A stretch of 64,000 nt of DNA from Microbacterium sp. W4I4 (lineage in GTDB: Bacteria > Actinomycetota > Actinomycetes > Actinomycetales > Microbacteriaceae), in NCBI RefSeq assembly GCF_030816235.1, contig NZ_JAUSXT010000001.1, forward strand, positions 186,001 to 250,000, read 5' to 3'. Of this stretch, positions 44,383 through 53,664 are shown piece after piece. The notes under the pieces are model-generated. The model saw only the letters and a list, made by a program, of their open reading frames with translations. It made no database searches and was not told where the DNA came from. Position numbers and translations under genes: made by a program. The first letter of the stretch is position 1. Each line of letters begins with the position of its first letter.

Positions 44383-47063
44383 GCGGTCTGACACGGTTGT
44401 TCCGCGGTCCGGCCACGACTCCGGGGCTCTCCCTGCTGCTGGTCGTGGTGATCGCGGCGCTGTCCTACCTCGGAGTCGCCGCCCCGCAGCTCCTGTCGAT
44501 CGGACGCACCGCGACGATCCACCGCGCCGTGGATGCGCTGTCCGACGCGTCCAGCTGGCCGGCCGTGACGGCGCCGGGCCTGCCCGTCTCCGGTGCGACG
44601 TCGGATGCCGATGCGGGCGTCTGGGGTGGAGTCCTCGCCGCGCTGGAGCAGAAACGGCAGGAGCAACCCGAGCCGCTGCGCAGCCTGCTGGGCACGCCAC
44701 GGATCGCGATGACACTCGGCCCGGCGGCCTCGATCGACGAGGATCCCCACCGCGTCACTGCCGTGCCGCTGAACAAGGTCGGACTCGTCTCCGATCCAGG
44801 CCTGCTGCACCGGTCCGAACTGCTGCAGGGCAGCCTCCCGCGCCTGACCGAGCCGTCTGCCGGCATCGAGATCGCGCTCACCCAGAACGTCGCCGATCAG
44901 CTGAGCTGGCCGTTGGGATCCGAGCGCCGCTGGGGCGGAGCCCGGCTCACCCTGACGGGCATCCTCGCGCCGACGGACGTCGACCGCGGCGACTGGAGCT
45001 TCGTCCCCGGATCGACGTCACCCGTGATCGAGGTCGACGGCAGCGGCAACCGCATCCTCGTCGCGGCGGCCTTCATGCACGCGGACGAGGCCGCGAAGCT
45101 CGCCGACCACGTCGCCGACTTCAAGGTGACGTCCTGGATGCCGATCGACACCCGAGGCATCGATGACGACACGGGGGAGAGGACCGCCGAGCAGCTGCGG
45201 CTGCTGGCGGCCGATCCCGTCATCATCCCGATGCGCGACTCCCCGTTCTTCCCCAGCGGACTGCAGTACCGCTCCCTGCTCTCGCAGTCGATCGACGAGG
45301 GGATCGGACGCGCGGATGCCATGACGCCGGTCGTCACCGTCGCCGCGGTCGGCCCGATCGTCGTCGCGCTGGTCGTTCTCGCCCTGCTGAGCCGTCTGAT
45401 CGCCGTCCGCAGGGTGGAGGCCACCCGCGTGCTCCGGGCGCGCGGAGCATCCGCCCCCCGCCTCGTCGCCCTGCTGGGAGGGGAAGGTGCCGTTCTGGGC
45501 GTGCTCGGCGCCGCGATCGGCGCGGGAGCGGCCGCGGCTGTGACGGGCTGGGCCGGTGCGTGGGCGCTGGTGATCCCCGCGGTGCTGGCCGCCGTCCCCG
45601 CAGCCTCCCTGCCCTGGGGTGCGCTGACCGAGGCCGAGCGCAGCGGACGTGCGGATCTGGGAGAGAAGACCGGCGGGGCGGGTGGCCGCCGGATGCTGCT
45701 CGAGGTCCTGACCCTGGTCGTGACGGCCGTGCTCGTCGTGATCGTGCTGACGCGCGGCGGTGGCGGCGGTGCCGACCCCCTGCTGCTGGCGCTGCTCGTA
45801 CTGATCGGCATCTCCGGCAGCATCCTGACCCTGCGCCTGCTGCCTGTGCTGCTGCGGATCGCGGAACGACGTGGAGGGCGGCGGGCCTCCCTCGCGTCGC
45901 TGCTCGGGCCGGCGCGCGCCCGTCGCGACACGGTCGTGCGCACGGCGCCGGTTCTCGGGCTCGTGATCGGGCTGGGAGTGGCCGTCTTCGCCGTCGGATT
46001 TTCCGCCACCGTCATCGACGGCATCGACCGCGCCGCCGCCGTCGGGGTCGGCGCCGACCTGCGCGTGGACTCCCCGTACATCCGGGCCGCGGCGGCCGAA
46101 CAGGCCGGCTCGATCGACGGGGTGACCGCCACAGCCGGTCGCGGCGGCGGCTCGACGATGTCGATCTCCGCGGGATCGAGAACCGCACAGGTGCGGGTCT
46201 ACACGGTCGACCGGGACGCGTTCGTCGCCGTCCAACGCGGTGTGCCGGGCGCGATCCCGCTGCCGGTCGGCCTCTCCGGGCCCGCGGACGCGGCGGTGCC
46301 CGTGGTGGTCTCCCAGACGGTGCTCGACCTGCTGGGGACTCAGGATTCCGACGACCCGCAGATCACGCTCGCCAGACAGCCGGTCCACATCGTCGGGAGT
46401 GCGCCGTCGCAGATCCCCTTCGGCACGGCCGAGCAGTGGCTGATCGTCGACGACGCCAACGCGGAAGCACTCGGTGTGCGGGACATCACGCTGCAGCAGC
46501 TGTACTTCGCGCTCTCGCCCGATGCCGACCCGACGGCCGTGGGCAAGGCCGCCGCAGACGCGCTCGGCGGGGACGTCACCGTCCAGATACCCGCACAGGT
46601 CGCCGCCACCCGCGCCGCGGACCCATCGTTCGAGGTCGTGCGGGACACCCTGCTCGCGGCGAGCGGCCTCGTGGCGGTTCTGCTGGCACTGGGAGTCCTC
46701 GCGACCCTGCTGCTCGGTGCTCCCTCCCGGTCGCGCATGCTGGCGATCCTGCGGACACTGGGCCACGCGCCGCGCGGCGCGGGCGGACTGGTGGCGTGGG
46801 AGATCGCACCGGCGCTGCTGCTGTCGCTGCCGTTCGGAACAGGCGTCGGCATCGCCATGGCCGAGCTGGTGATCCCGCAGCTGGACCTGCGGGCCTTCGT
46901 CGGCGGAGCGGTGCAGCCGCCTGTGGTCCTGGGTGGTGTGTGGCTGCTGATCGCGGTCGCGGCATTCGCACTCATCGCCGCGGTCGCGATCCTCGTCGCC
47001 GTGCTGCTGGCTTCGCGTCTCGGAATGGCGAGTGCGATCCGTGCGGATGAGCGGGGAACATGA
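44379..47063 (+). CDS. FtsX-like ABC permease, second subunit
   Basis: 894 residues with the same duplicated layout as the preceding gene: an N-terminal helix (LSLLLVVVIAALSYLGVAAP), an external domain, four membrane segments near 320-480, another external domain, and three at the end (GLVAVLLALGVLATLLL and others). The two permeases probably pair as a heterodimer with the ATPases that follow. The ATPase gene starts 15 bp after its stop. Confidence 0.85.
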   Translation: MSGLTRLFRGPATTPGLSLLLVVVIAALSYLGVAAPQLLSIGRTATIHRAVDALSDASSWPAVTAPGLPVSGATSDADAGVWGGVLAALEQKRQEQPEPLRSLLGTPRIAMTLGPAASIDEDPHRVTAVPLNKVGLVSDPGLLHRSELLQGSLPRLTEPSAGIEIALTQNVADQLSWPLGSERRWGGARLTLTGILAPTDVDRGDWSFVPGSTSPVIEVDGSGNRILVAAAFMHADEAAKLADHVADFKVTSWMPIDTRGIDDDTGERTAEQLRLLAADPVIIPMRDSPFFPSGLQYRSLLSQSIDEGIGRADAMTPVVTVAAVGPIVVALVVLALLSRLIAVRRVEATRVLRARGASAPRLVALLGGEGAVLGVLGAAIGAGAAAAVTGWAGAWALVIPAVLAAVPAASLPWGALTEAERSGRADLGEKTGGAGGRRMLLEVLTLVVTAVLVVIVLTRGGGGGADPLLLALLVLIGISGSILTLRLLPVLLRIAERRGGRRASLASLLGPARARRDTVVRTAPVLGLVIGLGVAVFAVGFSATVIDGIDRAAAVGVGADLRVDSPYIRAAAAEQAGSIDGVTATAGRGGGSTMSISAGSRTAQVRVYTVDRDAFVAVQRGVPGAIPLPVGLSGPADAAVPVVVSQTVLDLLGTQDSDDPQITLARQPVHIVGSAPSQIPFGTAEQWLIVDDANAEALGVRDITLQQLYFALSPDADPTAVGKAAADALGGDVTVQIPAQVAATRAADPSFEVVRDTLLAASGLVAVLLALGVLATLLLGAPSRSRMLAILRTLGHAPRGAGGLVAWEIAPALLLSLPFGTGVGIAMAELVIPQLDLRAFVGGAVQPPVVLGGVWLLIAVAAFALIAAVAILVAVLLASRLGMASAIRADERGT

Positions 47064-47078
47064 TGCTCTCAGGAGAGG

Positions 47079-48005
47079 ATGGCTGACATGGCGGACGGAG
47101 CGATCGTGTGCGAGGGGCTCGTGCGCATCTTCACCGCGCAGGGTGTGGAGGTGCAGGCGCTGCAGGGGCTGGAGCTGCGGGTGGCCACGGGCGAGATGGT
47201 CGCGGTCGTGGGCGCATCCGGCTCGGGCAAGAGCACGCTGCTGGGCATCCTCGCCGGGCTCGACCGGCCCAGCGCCGGATCCGCACGGGTGGCCGGACAT
47301 GACCTGGTGACCATGAGGGGTGCGGAGCGACTGAGATACCGTCGCAGCAGCGTGGGGTTCGTGTGGCAGCAGTCCTCCCGCAACCTGCTGCCGTACCTGT
47401 CGGCCAGGGAGAACATCGCCATGGTGCACGATGTCGCCGGCGTCGTGCCGCGCTCCGAACGCGCCGCAGCCGGCGACGACCTGCTGGAGCTGCTGGATGC
47501 CGCCGACGTGACCGATCGGCGCCCGGCGGAGATGTCCGGCGGCGAGCGCCAGCGTGTGGCGATCGCGGTCGCCCTCGCCAATCGGCCCCGGGTGCTGCTG
47601 GCGGACGAGCCGACCGGGGAACTCGACGATCAGACCAGCGCGGAGGTGCTCGCGGCGATGGAGACCGTGAACCGCGAGCGCGGGGTGACGACACTCATCG
47701 TCACGCACGACACCGGCGTCACCGAGCACGTCGAGCGGACCGTGCGCATCCGCGACGGCCGCACCGCCACCGAGACGCTGCGCAGAACGGACACCGACGA
47801 TGCGGGGCGTTCGGTGCGCACCGCCCAGGAGTACGCCGTGCTCGATCGCGCGGGGCGGATGCAGCTGCCCGCGGACTTCGTCTCGGCGCTGGAGCTGCGC
47901 GAGCGGGTGCGCCTCAGTCTCGAGCCGGATCATGTGCGCGTCGCGCCCGGGCACGATCAGCAGATCCCGCCCGATGCCGGCGAGTCGACCGAGGGAGCGT
48001 CATGA
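47079..48005 (+). CDS. ABC ATPase with AbrB-like C-terminal extension
   Basis: 308 residues. The first 235 are a MacB/LolD-type ATPase: Walker A GASGSGKST, Q-loop VWQQSSRN, signature MSGGERQRV, Walker B VLLADEPTGELD and H-loop THD. The C-terminal 60 residues are extra. EYAVLDRAGRMQLPADFVSALELRERVRLSLEPDHVRV resembles a swapped-hairpin AbrB/SpoVT fold (the 'DRAGRMQLP' strand-turn-strand). I read this as an oligomerisation or regulatory tail. AGGAGAGG precedes the ATG at 47079; a second ATG nine bases later is possible. It energises the FtsX-like permeases. Confidence 0.88.
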   Translation: MADMADGAIVCEGLVRIFTAQGVEVQALQGLELRVATGEMVAVVGASGSGKSTLLGILAGLDRPSAGSARVAGHDLVTMRGAERLRYRRSSVGFVWQQSSRNLLPYLSARENIAMVHDVAGVVPRSERAAAGDDLLELLDAADVTDRRPAEMSGGERQRVAIAVALANRPRVLLADEPTGELDDQTSAEVLAAMETVNRERGVTTLIVTHDTGVTEHVERTVRIRDGRTATETLRRTDTDDAGRSVRTAQEYAVLDRAGRMQLPADFVSALELRERVRLSLEPDHVRVAPGHDQQIPPDAGESTEGAS

Positions 48006-48682
48006 CCGCCGTGCTGCGTGCCGAATCCCTGTCCCGGGTGTTCCGCAGTGCGGGTGGTGATGTCGTCGCGGTGCGCGATGCGGACCTCGCCGTCGAGTCA
48101 GGTGAACTGGTGGCCGTCGCGGGACGCTCGGGTGCGGGCAAGACCACCCTGCTCACGATGCTGGGCGGTCTGGACGCGCCCACCGAGGGCAGGGTCCTCG
48201 TCGACGGTGCGGACCTCGCGGCGCCCTCGACCGACGTCGACGCGCTGCGCGGGTCGCGGATCGCATCGATCTTCCAGACGGCCGGGCTGATCCCCGTGCT
48301 CTCGGCGGCCGAGAACGTGGAGGTGCCGCTGCGCATCCGTCGCGTCGATCCTGCCGAGCGCGACCGCCGTGTCGCTCAGGCGCTGCGCGATGTCGGCCTC
48401 GAGGACCATGCACGGCAGCGTCCGGGGGAGCTGTCCGGTGGGCAGCAGCAGCGGGTGGGCATCGCGCGCGCACTGGTGATGGCGCCGGGGATCCTGCTCG
48501 CCGATGAGCCGACCGCGCAGCTCGACAGCGAGACGGGGGCGCAGATCATGGATCTCATCGCGCAGCTCGTGCATCACCGCGGTACGGCGGCTGTGGTGGC
48601 CACGCACGACGTGGCGATGCTCGCGCGCGCCGATCGCGTGCTCGAGATCCACGACGGCGTGCTGCGCGAACGCGTCGACTGA
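48002..48682 (+). CDS. ABC ATPase, MacB/LolD type
   Basis: 226 residues, a plain ATPase without the extension of its neighbour. Walker A GRSGAGKTT, Q-loop FQTAGL, signature LSGGQQQRV, Walker B ILLADEPTAQLD and H-loop THD are all present. The ATG at 48002 overlaps the previous stop by 4 bp. Two different ATPases in one operon with two different permeases suggests a heterodimeric complex or two complexes. Confidence 0.92.
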   Translation: MTAVLRAESLSRVFRSAGGDVVAVRDADLAVESGELVAVAGRSGAGKTTLLTMLGGLDAPTEGRVLVDGADLAAPSTDVDALRGSRIASIFQTAGLIPVLSAAENVEVPLRIRRVDPAERDRRVAQALRDVGLEDHARQRPGELSGGQQQRVGIARALVMAPGILLADEPTAQLDSETGAQIMDLIAQLVHHRGTAAVVATHDVAMLARADRVLEIHDGVLRERVD

Positions 48683-48705
48683 GCGCGACCTGTTCGACGG
48701 AGCCG

Positions 48706-49941
48706 TCAGGAGAAGACGCTCACCCCGTACAGCGCGAACACGAACAGGTGCACGGCCCCGTGCAGGGGCGTCAGACGGCGTGCGCTGAAGGTCGCCAGCG
48801 TCAGCAGCAGCGTCAGGCCGAGCAGCAGCAGATCCACCGGGGTCTCCGCGAGCAGCACGGGGCGGCCGGTGAGCAGGCCGATGGTCAGCACCGCGGGAAT
48901 CGTCAGCCCCGCCGTCGACACCAGCGCGCCATGGCAGAGATTGCTCGCTCGCTGCATCTCGCCGAGCGCCGCCGCGCGGACGGTCGTGATCGCCTCGGGC
49001 AGGAAGACGATCAACGCGATCAGGATGCCCGAAAGCGCCACCGGCGCACCGGCACGCGCCAGAGCATCGTCGAGCAGCGTCGCCATGTCGTGCGAGAGCA
49101 GCACGATCGGCAGCACCATCGCGATCAGCAGCAGGGAGCGGGCGATCAGCTCGGTGCGATGCCGGCGCAGCACCGCGGTGAGCGACGGGGGAGTGATACC
49201 GACAGCGGATGCCGTGGGCCCGGCATCCGCGATCTCCTGGAAGTCCGCGCGCTGCGCGCCCATCTGCCGCACCAGGAAGAACACGTACAGTCCGACGGTC
49301 AGGACGATCATCATGATCGCCTGAGGTGCGGTGTAGGCGCCGTCCGCGCCGATCAGCGCGGGGAGCGCGAACGCGACGGACAGCAGCACGATCAGCATCC
49401 CCAGATACAGCGAGACGCCGGTGCGATTCGCCCGCAGACGCGGGTGACGCGACCCTCCCACCAGCAGGGCGACGCCGATCACGAGGTTCAGGATGATCAT
49501 CGACACGGCCATCACCGAATCGCGGGCGATCGTGGCGTGCTCGCCGGGGCCGAGCATCACGGCCGCGATGAGGATCACCTCGATGGCCGCGATCGACAGG
49601 GTGAGCACGAGCGTGCCGTACGGGTCGCCGAGGCGGTGCGCGAGGTGCTCGGCCTCGATCACCACCCCGAAGGCGCTGATGACGATCACCGCGACGATGC
49701 CGCCGAGGACCAGCCACAGCAGCCAGGTCGGCAGCGGACCTGCCAGCAGCGGACGGACTGCCGCCAGGAGCAGGAAAGCGCCCCAGCCCAGGAGAAGGCG
49801 GATGACCGCGGTCGGGGTGAGGACGGATCGGAGGAGCTCGGAGGTGCGCACGGCTGATGCCGAATCTGCGGGGCCGTCCCTGCGTGTGATCTCTCCGTCG
49901 GGTCGTCCCGGCGGTCGCTTCGCCTCCAGCATACGGAACAT
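48706..49941 (-). CDS. ChaA-type calcium/sodium:proton antiporter
   Basis: 411 residues, about 11 membrane segments. The signature EAEHLAHRLGDPYGTLVLTLSIAAIEVILI in the first half and its inverted repeat GILIALIVFLPEAITTVRAAALGEMQRA in the second are the two ion-binding alpha repeats of the CaCA superfamily; the Glu residues are both kept. It exports Ca2+ or Na+ for protons. The start is uncertain: the ATG at 49941 adds 30 charged residues before the first helix; a GTG at 49848 is an alternative. It is divergent from the monooxygenase gene by about 30 bp. Confidence 0.85.
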   Translation of the reverse strand: MFRMLEAKRPPGRPDGEITRRDGPADSASAVRTSELLRSVLTPTAVIRLLLGWGAFLLLAAVRPLLAGPLPTWLLWLVLGGIVAVIVISAFGVVIEAEHLAHRLGDPYGTLVLTLSIAAIEVILIAAVMLGPGEHATIARDSVMAVSMIILNLVIGVALLVGGSRHPRLRANRTGVSLYLGMLIVLLSVAFALPALIGADGAYTAPQAIMMIVLTVGLYVFFLVRQMGAQRADFQEIADAGPTASAVGITPPSLTAVLRRHRTELIARSLLLIAMVLPIVLLSHDMATLLDDALARAGAPVALSGILIALIVFLPEAITTVRAAALGEMQRASNLCHGALVSTAGLTIPAVLTIGLLTGRPVLLAETPVDLLLLGLTLLLTLATFSARRLTPLHGAVHLFVFALYGVSVFS

Positions 49942-49970
49942 CCGCGCGCCGTTGCGCGTTGTCGGTGGGT

Positions 49971-51059
49971 GTGAGCATCCTCGAGAGCGTCGTCATCGGA
50001 GCGGGTCAGGCCGGCCTCTCCGCGTCGTACCATCTGAAGCGCCTCGGCATCGAGCACGTGGTCCTGGACGCGAACCAGCACGCAGGCGGCGCCTGGCAGC
50101 ACCGCTGGGACGCGCTCACGATGCTCGACGTCCACGGGGTCGCGGAGCTGCCGGACGGCGCTCCGCCGGCGCGTTCCACGCTGCGCGCCAATCAGGCGGT
50201 ACCTGCGACCTTCGCCGAGTACGAGCGCGCCCATGACCTGCCCGTCCTCCGCCCGGTCTCGGTCTCACGGGTCTCGGACGAGGGCGGCTCTCTGGTCGTG
50301 CACGCGGATGCCGGGCGGTGGCGCACCCGCACACTGGTGAACGCCACCGGCACCTGGACCTCGCCGTTCCTGCCGCACTACCCGGGCATGGAGACCTTCC
50401 TCGGCGAGCAGCTGCACACGATCGACTACCCCGGTCCTGAGCACTTCCGCGGCAAGCGCGTGCTCGTCGTCGGTGGCGGAGCATCCGCCGTGCAGTTCCT
50501 CGGCGCGCTCGCACCGATCACCGACACGCTCTGGGCGACCCGCCGACCGCCGGTGTGGCGCACCGACGACTTCACGCCCGAAGCGGGTGCTGCCGCGGTC
50601 GCACTGGTCGAGCAGCGCGTCGCGCAGGGTCTGCCGCCGGAGAGCGTCGTCAGCGTCACCGGACTCATGCTGCGCCCGCAGGAGCGCGAAGCGGAGCGAC
50701 TCGGAGCCTACGCCGCGCGTCGACCGATGTTCGAGCGGATCGAGCCCGACGGCGTGCGCTGGTCCGACGGGGCTTTCGAGCCGGTCGACGTGATCCTCTG
50801 GGCCACCGGCTTCCGTCCGGCGATCGGGCACCTCGCTCCGCTGCACCTGCGCAGCCCGCACGGCGGCATCCAGCTCGACCGGAACGGCCGCGGAACCACC
50901 GTGGTCATCGATCCGCGCGTCCAGCTGGTCGGCTACGGTCCCTCGGCGAGCACGATCGGCGCCAACCGCGCCGGGCGCTCGGCTGCCAAGGGCGTGCAGC
51001 GCGTGCTCACGGCGATCGCCGAGCGGGCACCCAGCGAGACAGCGGGTGCGCTGGCGTAG
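49971..51059 (+). CDS. flavin-dependent monooxygenase / NAD(P)-binding oxidoreductase
   Basis: 362 residues. Two Rossmann motifs, FAD-binding VVIGAGQAGLSASYHL at the start and NADPH-binding VLVVGGGASAVQF in the middle, with the linker TGTWTSPFLPHYPGMETF, mark a flavoprotein of the FMO/Trk-like group. The ATG(FATG)-type motif appears as LWATGFRP near 285. It should use NADPH and oxygen to hydroxylate a substrate, or act as a reductase. The GTG at 49971 best matches the family start, with earlier GTG/TTG codons in frame. The substrate is unknown. Confidence 0.85.
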   Translation: MSILESVVIGAGQAGLSASYHLKRLGIEHVVLDANQHAGGAWQHRWDALTMLDVHGVAELPDGAPPARSTLRANQAVPATFAEYERAHDLPVLRPVSVSRVSDEGGSLVVHADAGRWRTRTLVNATGTWTSPFLPHYPGMETFLGEQLHTIDYPGPEHFRGKRVLVVGGGASAVQFLGALAPITDTLWATRRPPVWRTDDFTPEAGAAAVALVEQRVAQGLPPESVVSVTGLMLRPQEREAERLGAYAARRPMFERIEPDGVRWSDGAFEPVDVILWATGFRPAIGHLAPLHLRSPHGGIQLDRNGRGTTVVIDPRVQLVGYGPSASTIGANRAGRSAAKGVQRVLTAIAERAPSETAGALA

Positions 51060-51069
51060 CGTTGCAGGC

Positions 51070-52248
51070 ATGCGCCGAGCACTTCTGGGGATCGTGGCGG
51101 CCGCGCTGGCGGTCGTGCTCGCCGGCTGCGCGCCGGCGAGCGGCCACGAGGCGTCGTCGTCGTCCCCGGCGCGCTCGAACCCGACGTCGACTCCCAGCCC
51201 CACACCCACGGTCGATCCCGTGATCGCCGCCGTCGAGCGCATGAGCGTCACCGAGCAGGCGGCCTCCGTCGTCATGGGGCATATCGACGGCACGGACCCG
51301 GCGGCGCTGCGCGCCTACATGGCATCCGGACCCGACGCGGCACTGCTGGGCGGCTTCATCCTGATGGGCGGGAACATCTCCGGCGATGCGGCACAGGTCA
51401 AGGCGGTCACCGACGCGCTCACCGCGGACGCGGCCCTGCCGCCACTGATCGCGATCGACCAGGAGGGCGGAACGGTGTCCCGACTGCCCTGGGATCGGAT
51501 GCCGGGCGGGCGCGCACTGCAGGCCGACGACGCGGCGCACACCCAGGAGGTCTTCGCGCAGCGCGCGCAGCTGGTCGCCGACACGGGCGCAAACCTCAAC
51601 TTCGGGATCATCGCGGATGTGCCCCGCGGCCCGTCGTCGTTCATCGCCTCGCGGGCGCTCGGCGTCGATGCGGAATCCGCGTCGATGCGGGTGACCGCGG
51701 CCGTGAAGGGCGAGCGGGGGATCGTGCTGTCCACGCTGAAGCATTTCCCCGGTCATGGGGCTGCGCCCGGAGACTCCCACCACCTGATCCCGACCACGAC
51801 GGAGACGCTCGACCAGTGGCGCGCCGACGATGCCGGGCCGTTCATCGCGGGAGTCGATGCGGGTGCGGAGGCTCTCATGTTCGGACACCTCGCCTACACC
51901 GCCGTCGACGCCGCCCCCGCCTCACTGTCCGCGCGCTGGCACGCCATCGCCCGCGACGAGCTCGGGTTCGACGGCCTGATGATCACCGACGACCTGGGCA
52001 TGCTGAGCTCCTCGGGCGTCGACGCCTACCGGAATCCGGTCGCCAACGCGGTCACGGCCATCGCGGCCGGCAACGACATGGTGCTCATGATCGCCGGCTC
52101 CACCGCGACCACCGCATCGGAGATGGCCACCGGGATCGCGCGGGCCGTCACCGACGGAACCCTTCCCGCGGCTCGGCTGAAGGACGCCGCCGAGCACGTG
52201 ATGGCGCTGCGATTGCAGCTCGCCGCGCACACCACGACAGCGCCGTAG
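51070..52248 (+). CDS. glycoside hydrolase family 3 lipoprotein (beta-N-acetylhexosaminidase type)
   Basis: 392 residues. Signal with lipobox VVLAGC (Cys20), a Ser/Thr/Pro linker (SSSPARSNPTSTPSPTPT), then a single-domain GH3 fold. The NagZ-like motif KHFPGHG holds the His acid/base pair and ITDDLGM the nucleophile Asp. This type removes N-acetylglucosamine from muropeptides on the cell surface and in wall recycling. The ATG at 51070 gives the signal peptide; an upstream in-frame codon does not. It begins 10 bp after the monooxygenase stop. Confidence 0.9.
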   Translation: MRRALLGIVAAALAVVLAGCAPASGHEASSSSPARSNPTSTPSPTPTVDPVIAAVERMSVTEQAASVVMGHIDGTDPAALRAYMASGPDAALLGGFILMGGNISGDAAQVKAVTDALTADAALPPLIAIDQEGGTVSRLPWDRMPGGRALQADDAAHTQEVFAQRAQLVADTGANLNFGIIADVPRGPSSFIASRALGVDAESASMRVTAAVKGERGIVLSTLKHFPGHGAAPGDSHHLIPTTTETLDQWRADDAGPFIAGVDAGAEALMFGHLAYTAVDAAPASLSARWHAIARDELGFDGLMITDDLGMLSSSGVDAYRNPVANAVTAIAAGNDMVLMIAGSTATTASEMATGIARAVTDGTLPAARLKDAAEHVMALRLQLAAHTTTAP

Positions 52249-52251
52249 CGC

Positions 52252-53103
52252 TCAGCCCAGCCAGGCCTGCAGCAGCCGCTCGCGCAGTGCGGTCCCGCGC
52301 TCGGCGAACTCCCTCTGACGGCGCACGTACTCCGCCTTGCCCTCGGCCGTCTCGATGCGCACCGGCTGCACGCCCCAGTCCGAGAGATCGTAGGGTGCGG
52401 CCTCCATGTCGAGCAGACGGATGTCGCGGGCCAGTTCGAACGTGTCCAGCAGCAGCTCGCCGGGGACCATCGGCCCCAGCTTCACCGCCCACCGGTACAG
52501 ATCCATGCCGGCGTGCAGACAGCCCGGCTGCTCCAGATCCGGTTGCGATTCGCGGGTCAGCGGCAGTCGGTTGCGCGGCACGGCGTCGTCGGTGAAGAAG
52601 CGGAAGGCGTCGAAGTGCGTGCAGCGCAGGTCATTCGACTCGACCACGGCATCCGTGCCGTCCTGGCCCAGTCGCAGCGGTGCCGGATGCCGATGCGCGT
52701 CCGCGCGGTACACCATGGCCCATTCGTGCAGCCCGAAGCATCCGAACTGTCCCGGACGCGACGCCGTTCGGCGCAGCATCCGCTCCACCAATCCGGCGAG
52801 CTGCGACTTCTCGGCCTGGAACCGCGCCGCGTCGGGAAAGACGGCGTCGCCCGAACCGGCGGGGGAGTACCACCGCCACTCGCTGCGCTCGGGCGCGTGC
52901 TCGAGGATCACCCCGGCTCCCGGATGCCAACGGCGCAGCAGAGCCGGCTTGTAGGCGTAGTACGTGAACAGGAAATCCCACACCGGATGCTTCTCGCCGC
53001 GCGCGGCGCGCTCGCGATGAGCCGCCGTCAGCGCATCCGCGCGTGCCTCATGCTGCTGCGCGCGCTCGACCCACTGGTCGCGGGGAAGAGGAGCGATGTG
53101 CAC
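52252..53103 (-). CDS. conserved actinobacterial protein annotated as 3-methyladenine DNA glycosylase
   Basis: 283 residues (MHIAPLPRDQWVERAQQHEARADALTAAHRERAARGEKHPVWDFLFTYYAYKPALLRRWHPG...). KHPVWDFLFTYY and HAGMDLYRWAVKLGPMVPGELLLDTFELARDIR are characteristic. Databases carry the label 3-methyladenine DNA glycosylase for this family; I see no helix-hairpin-helix or catalytic Asp to support it, so the activity is not shown. The start is a GTG at 53103. It lies 3 bp from the convergent GH3 gene. Confidence 0.7.
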   Translation of the reverse strand: MHIAPLPRDQWVERAQQHEARADALTAAHRERAARGEKHPVWDFLFTYYAYKPALLRRWHPGAGVILEHAPERSEWRWYSPAGSGDAVFPDAARFQAEKSQLAGLVERMLRRTASRPGQFGCFGLHEWAMVYRADAHRHPAPLRLGQDGTDAVVESNDLRCTHFDAFRFFTDDAVPRNRLPLTRESQPDLEQPGCLHAGMDLYRWAVKLGPMVPGELLLDTFELARDIRLLDMEAAPYDLSDWGVQPVRIETAEGKAEYVRRQREFAERGTALRERLLQAWLG

Positions 53104-53187
53104 CAGACGAGGATACGCGGGTGGGAGACTCAGGGAGCTTTCGGCGACGCGGCGTACGATTGTCGCCGACCCGAGGAGCCCTTCGTC

Positions 53188-53664
53188 ATGCCCGAATCCC
53201 TGCAGCGCACGCCGATCTTCGTGGACGCCGCAGGACGTCGTCTGCGATGGGTGCGCACTCTGCTGTGGTCCGTCATCATCGTCGCCGCCATCTACGTCCT
53301 GCTCGCGTTCAGCGCACTGCTGGGCGGACCGCGCATCGACGCGCCCTTCCTGCCTCAGCCGATCGTCGCGGATGCCCCGGCCCCGAGTCAGGGCCTCGAC
53401 GCGCCCGCACCGGCGACCTCCACTCCGGCCTCCGACGCGCCCGGCTCGACGCAGCGCTCCGCGGACCCGAGTGACCCCCCGACCCCCGTTCAGACGGCCC
53501 CGGCCCGCTCGACGCCCCTGCCATCGACTCCCGCCGTGGAGCCGGCGCCGCAGCCTACACAGACGACACCGGGGCGCAGCAGCGATGCGAGTGGGACCGT
53601 GCGCGACACCAACCCCGGCGCCGCACACCGCGTCGAACCCACCGGAGCCCCCGTCCGTCCGTGA
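53188..53664 (+). CDS. small membrane-anchored Pro/Thr-rich protein
   Basis: 158 residues with one N-terminal anchor (VRTLLWSVIIVAAIYVLLAFSALL) and a long Pro/Ala/Ser/Thr-rich external part with no recognised fold. GAGGAG precedes the ATG at 53188. It sits directly before the deacetylase/glycosyltransferase fusion, sharing a base with its ATG, so it is likely a partner in making or exporting a surface polysaccharide. No catalytic domain is visible. Confidence 0.7.
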   Translation: MPESLQRTPIFVDAAGRRLRWVRTLLWSVIIVAAIYVLLAFSALLGGPRIDAPFLPQPIVADAPAPSQGLDAPAPATSTPASDAPGSTQRSADPSDPPTPVQTAPARSTPLPSTPAVEPAPQPTQTTPGRSSDASGTVRDTNPGAAHRVEPTGAPVRP

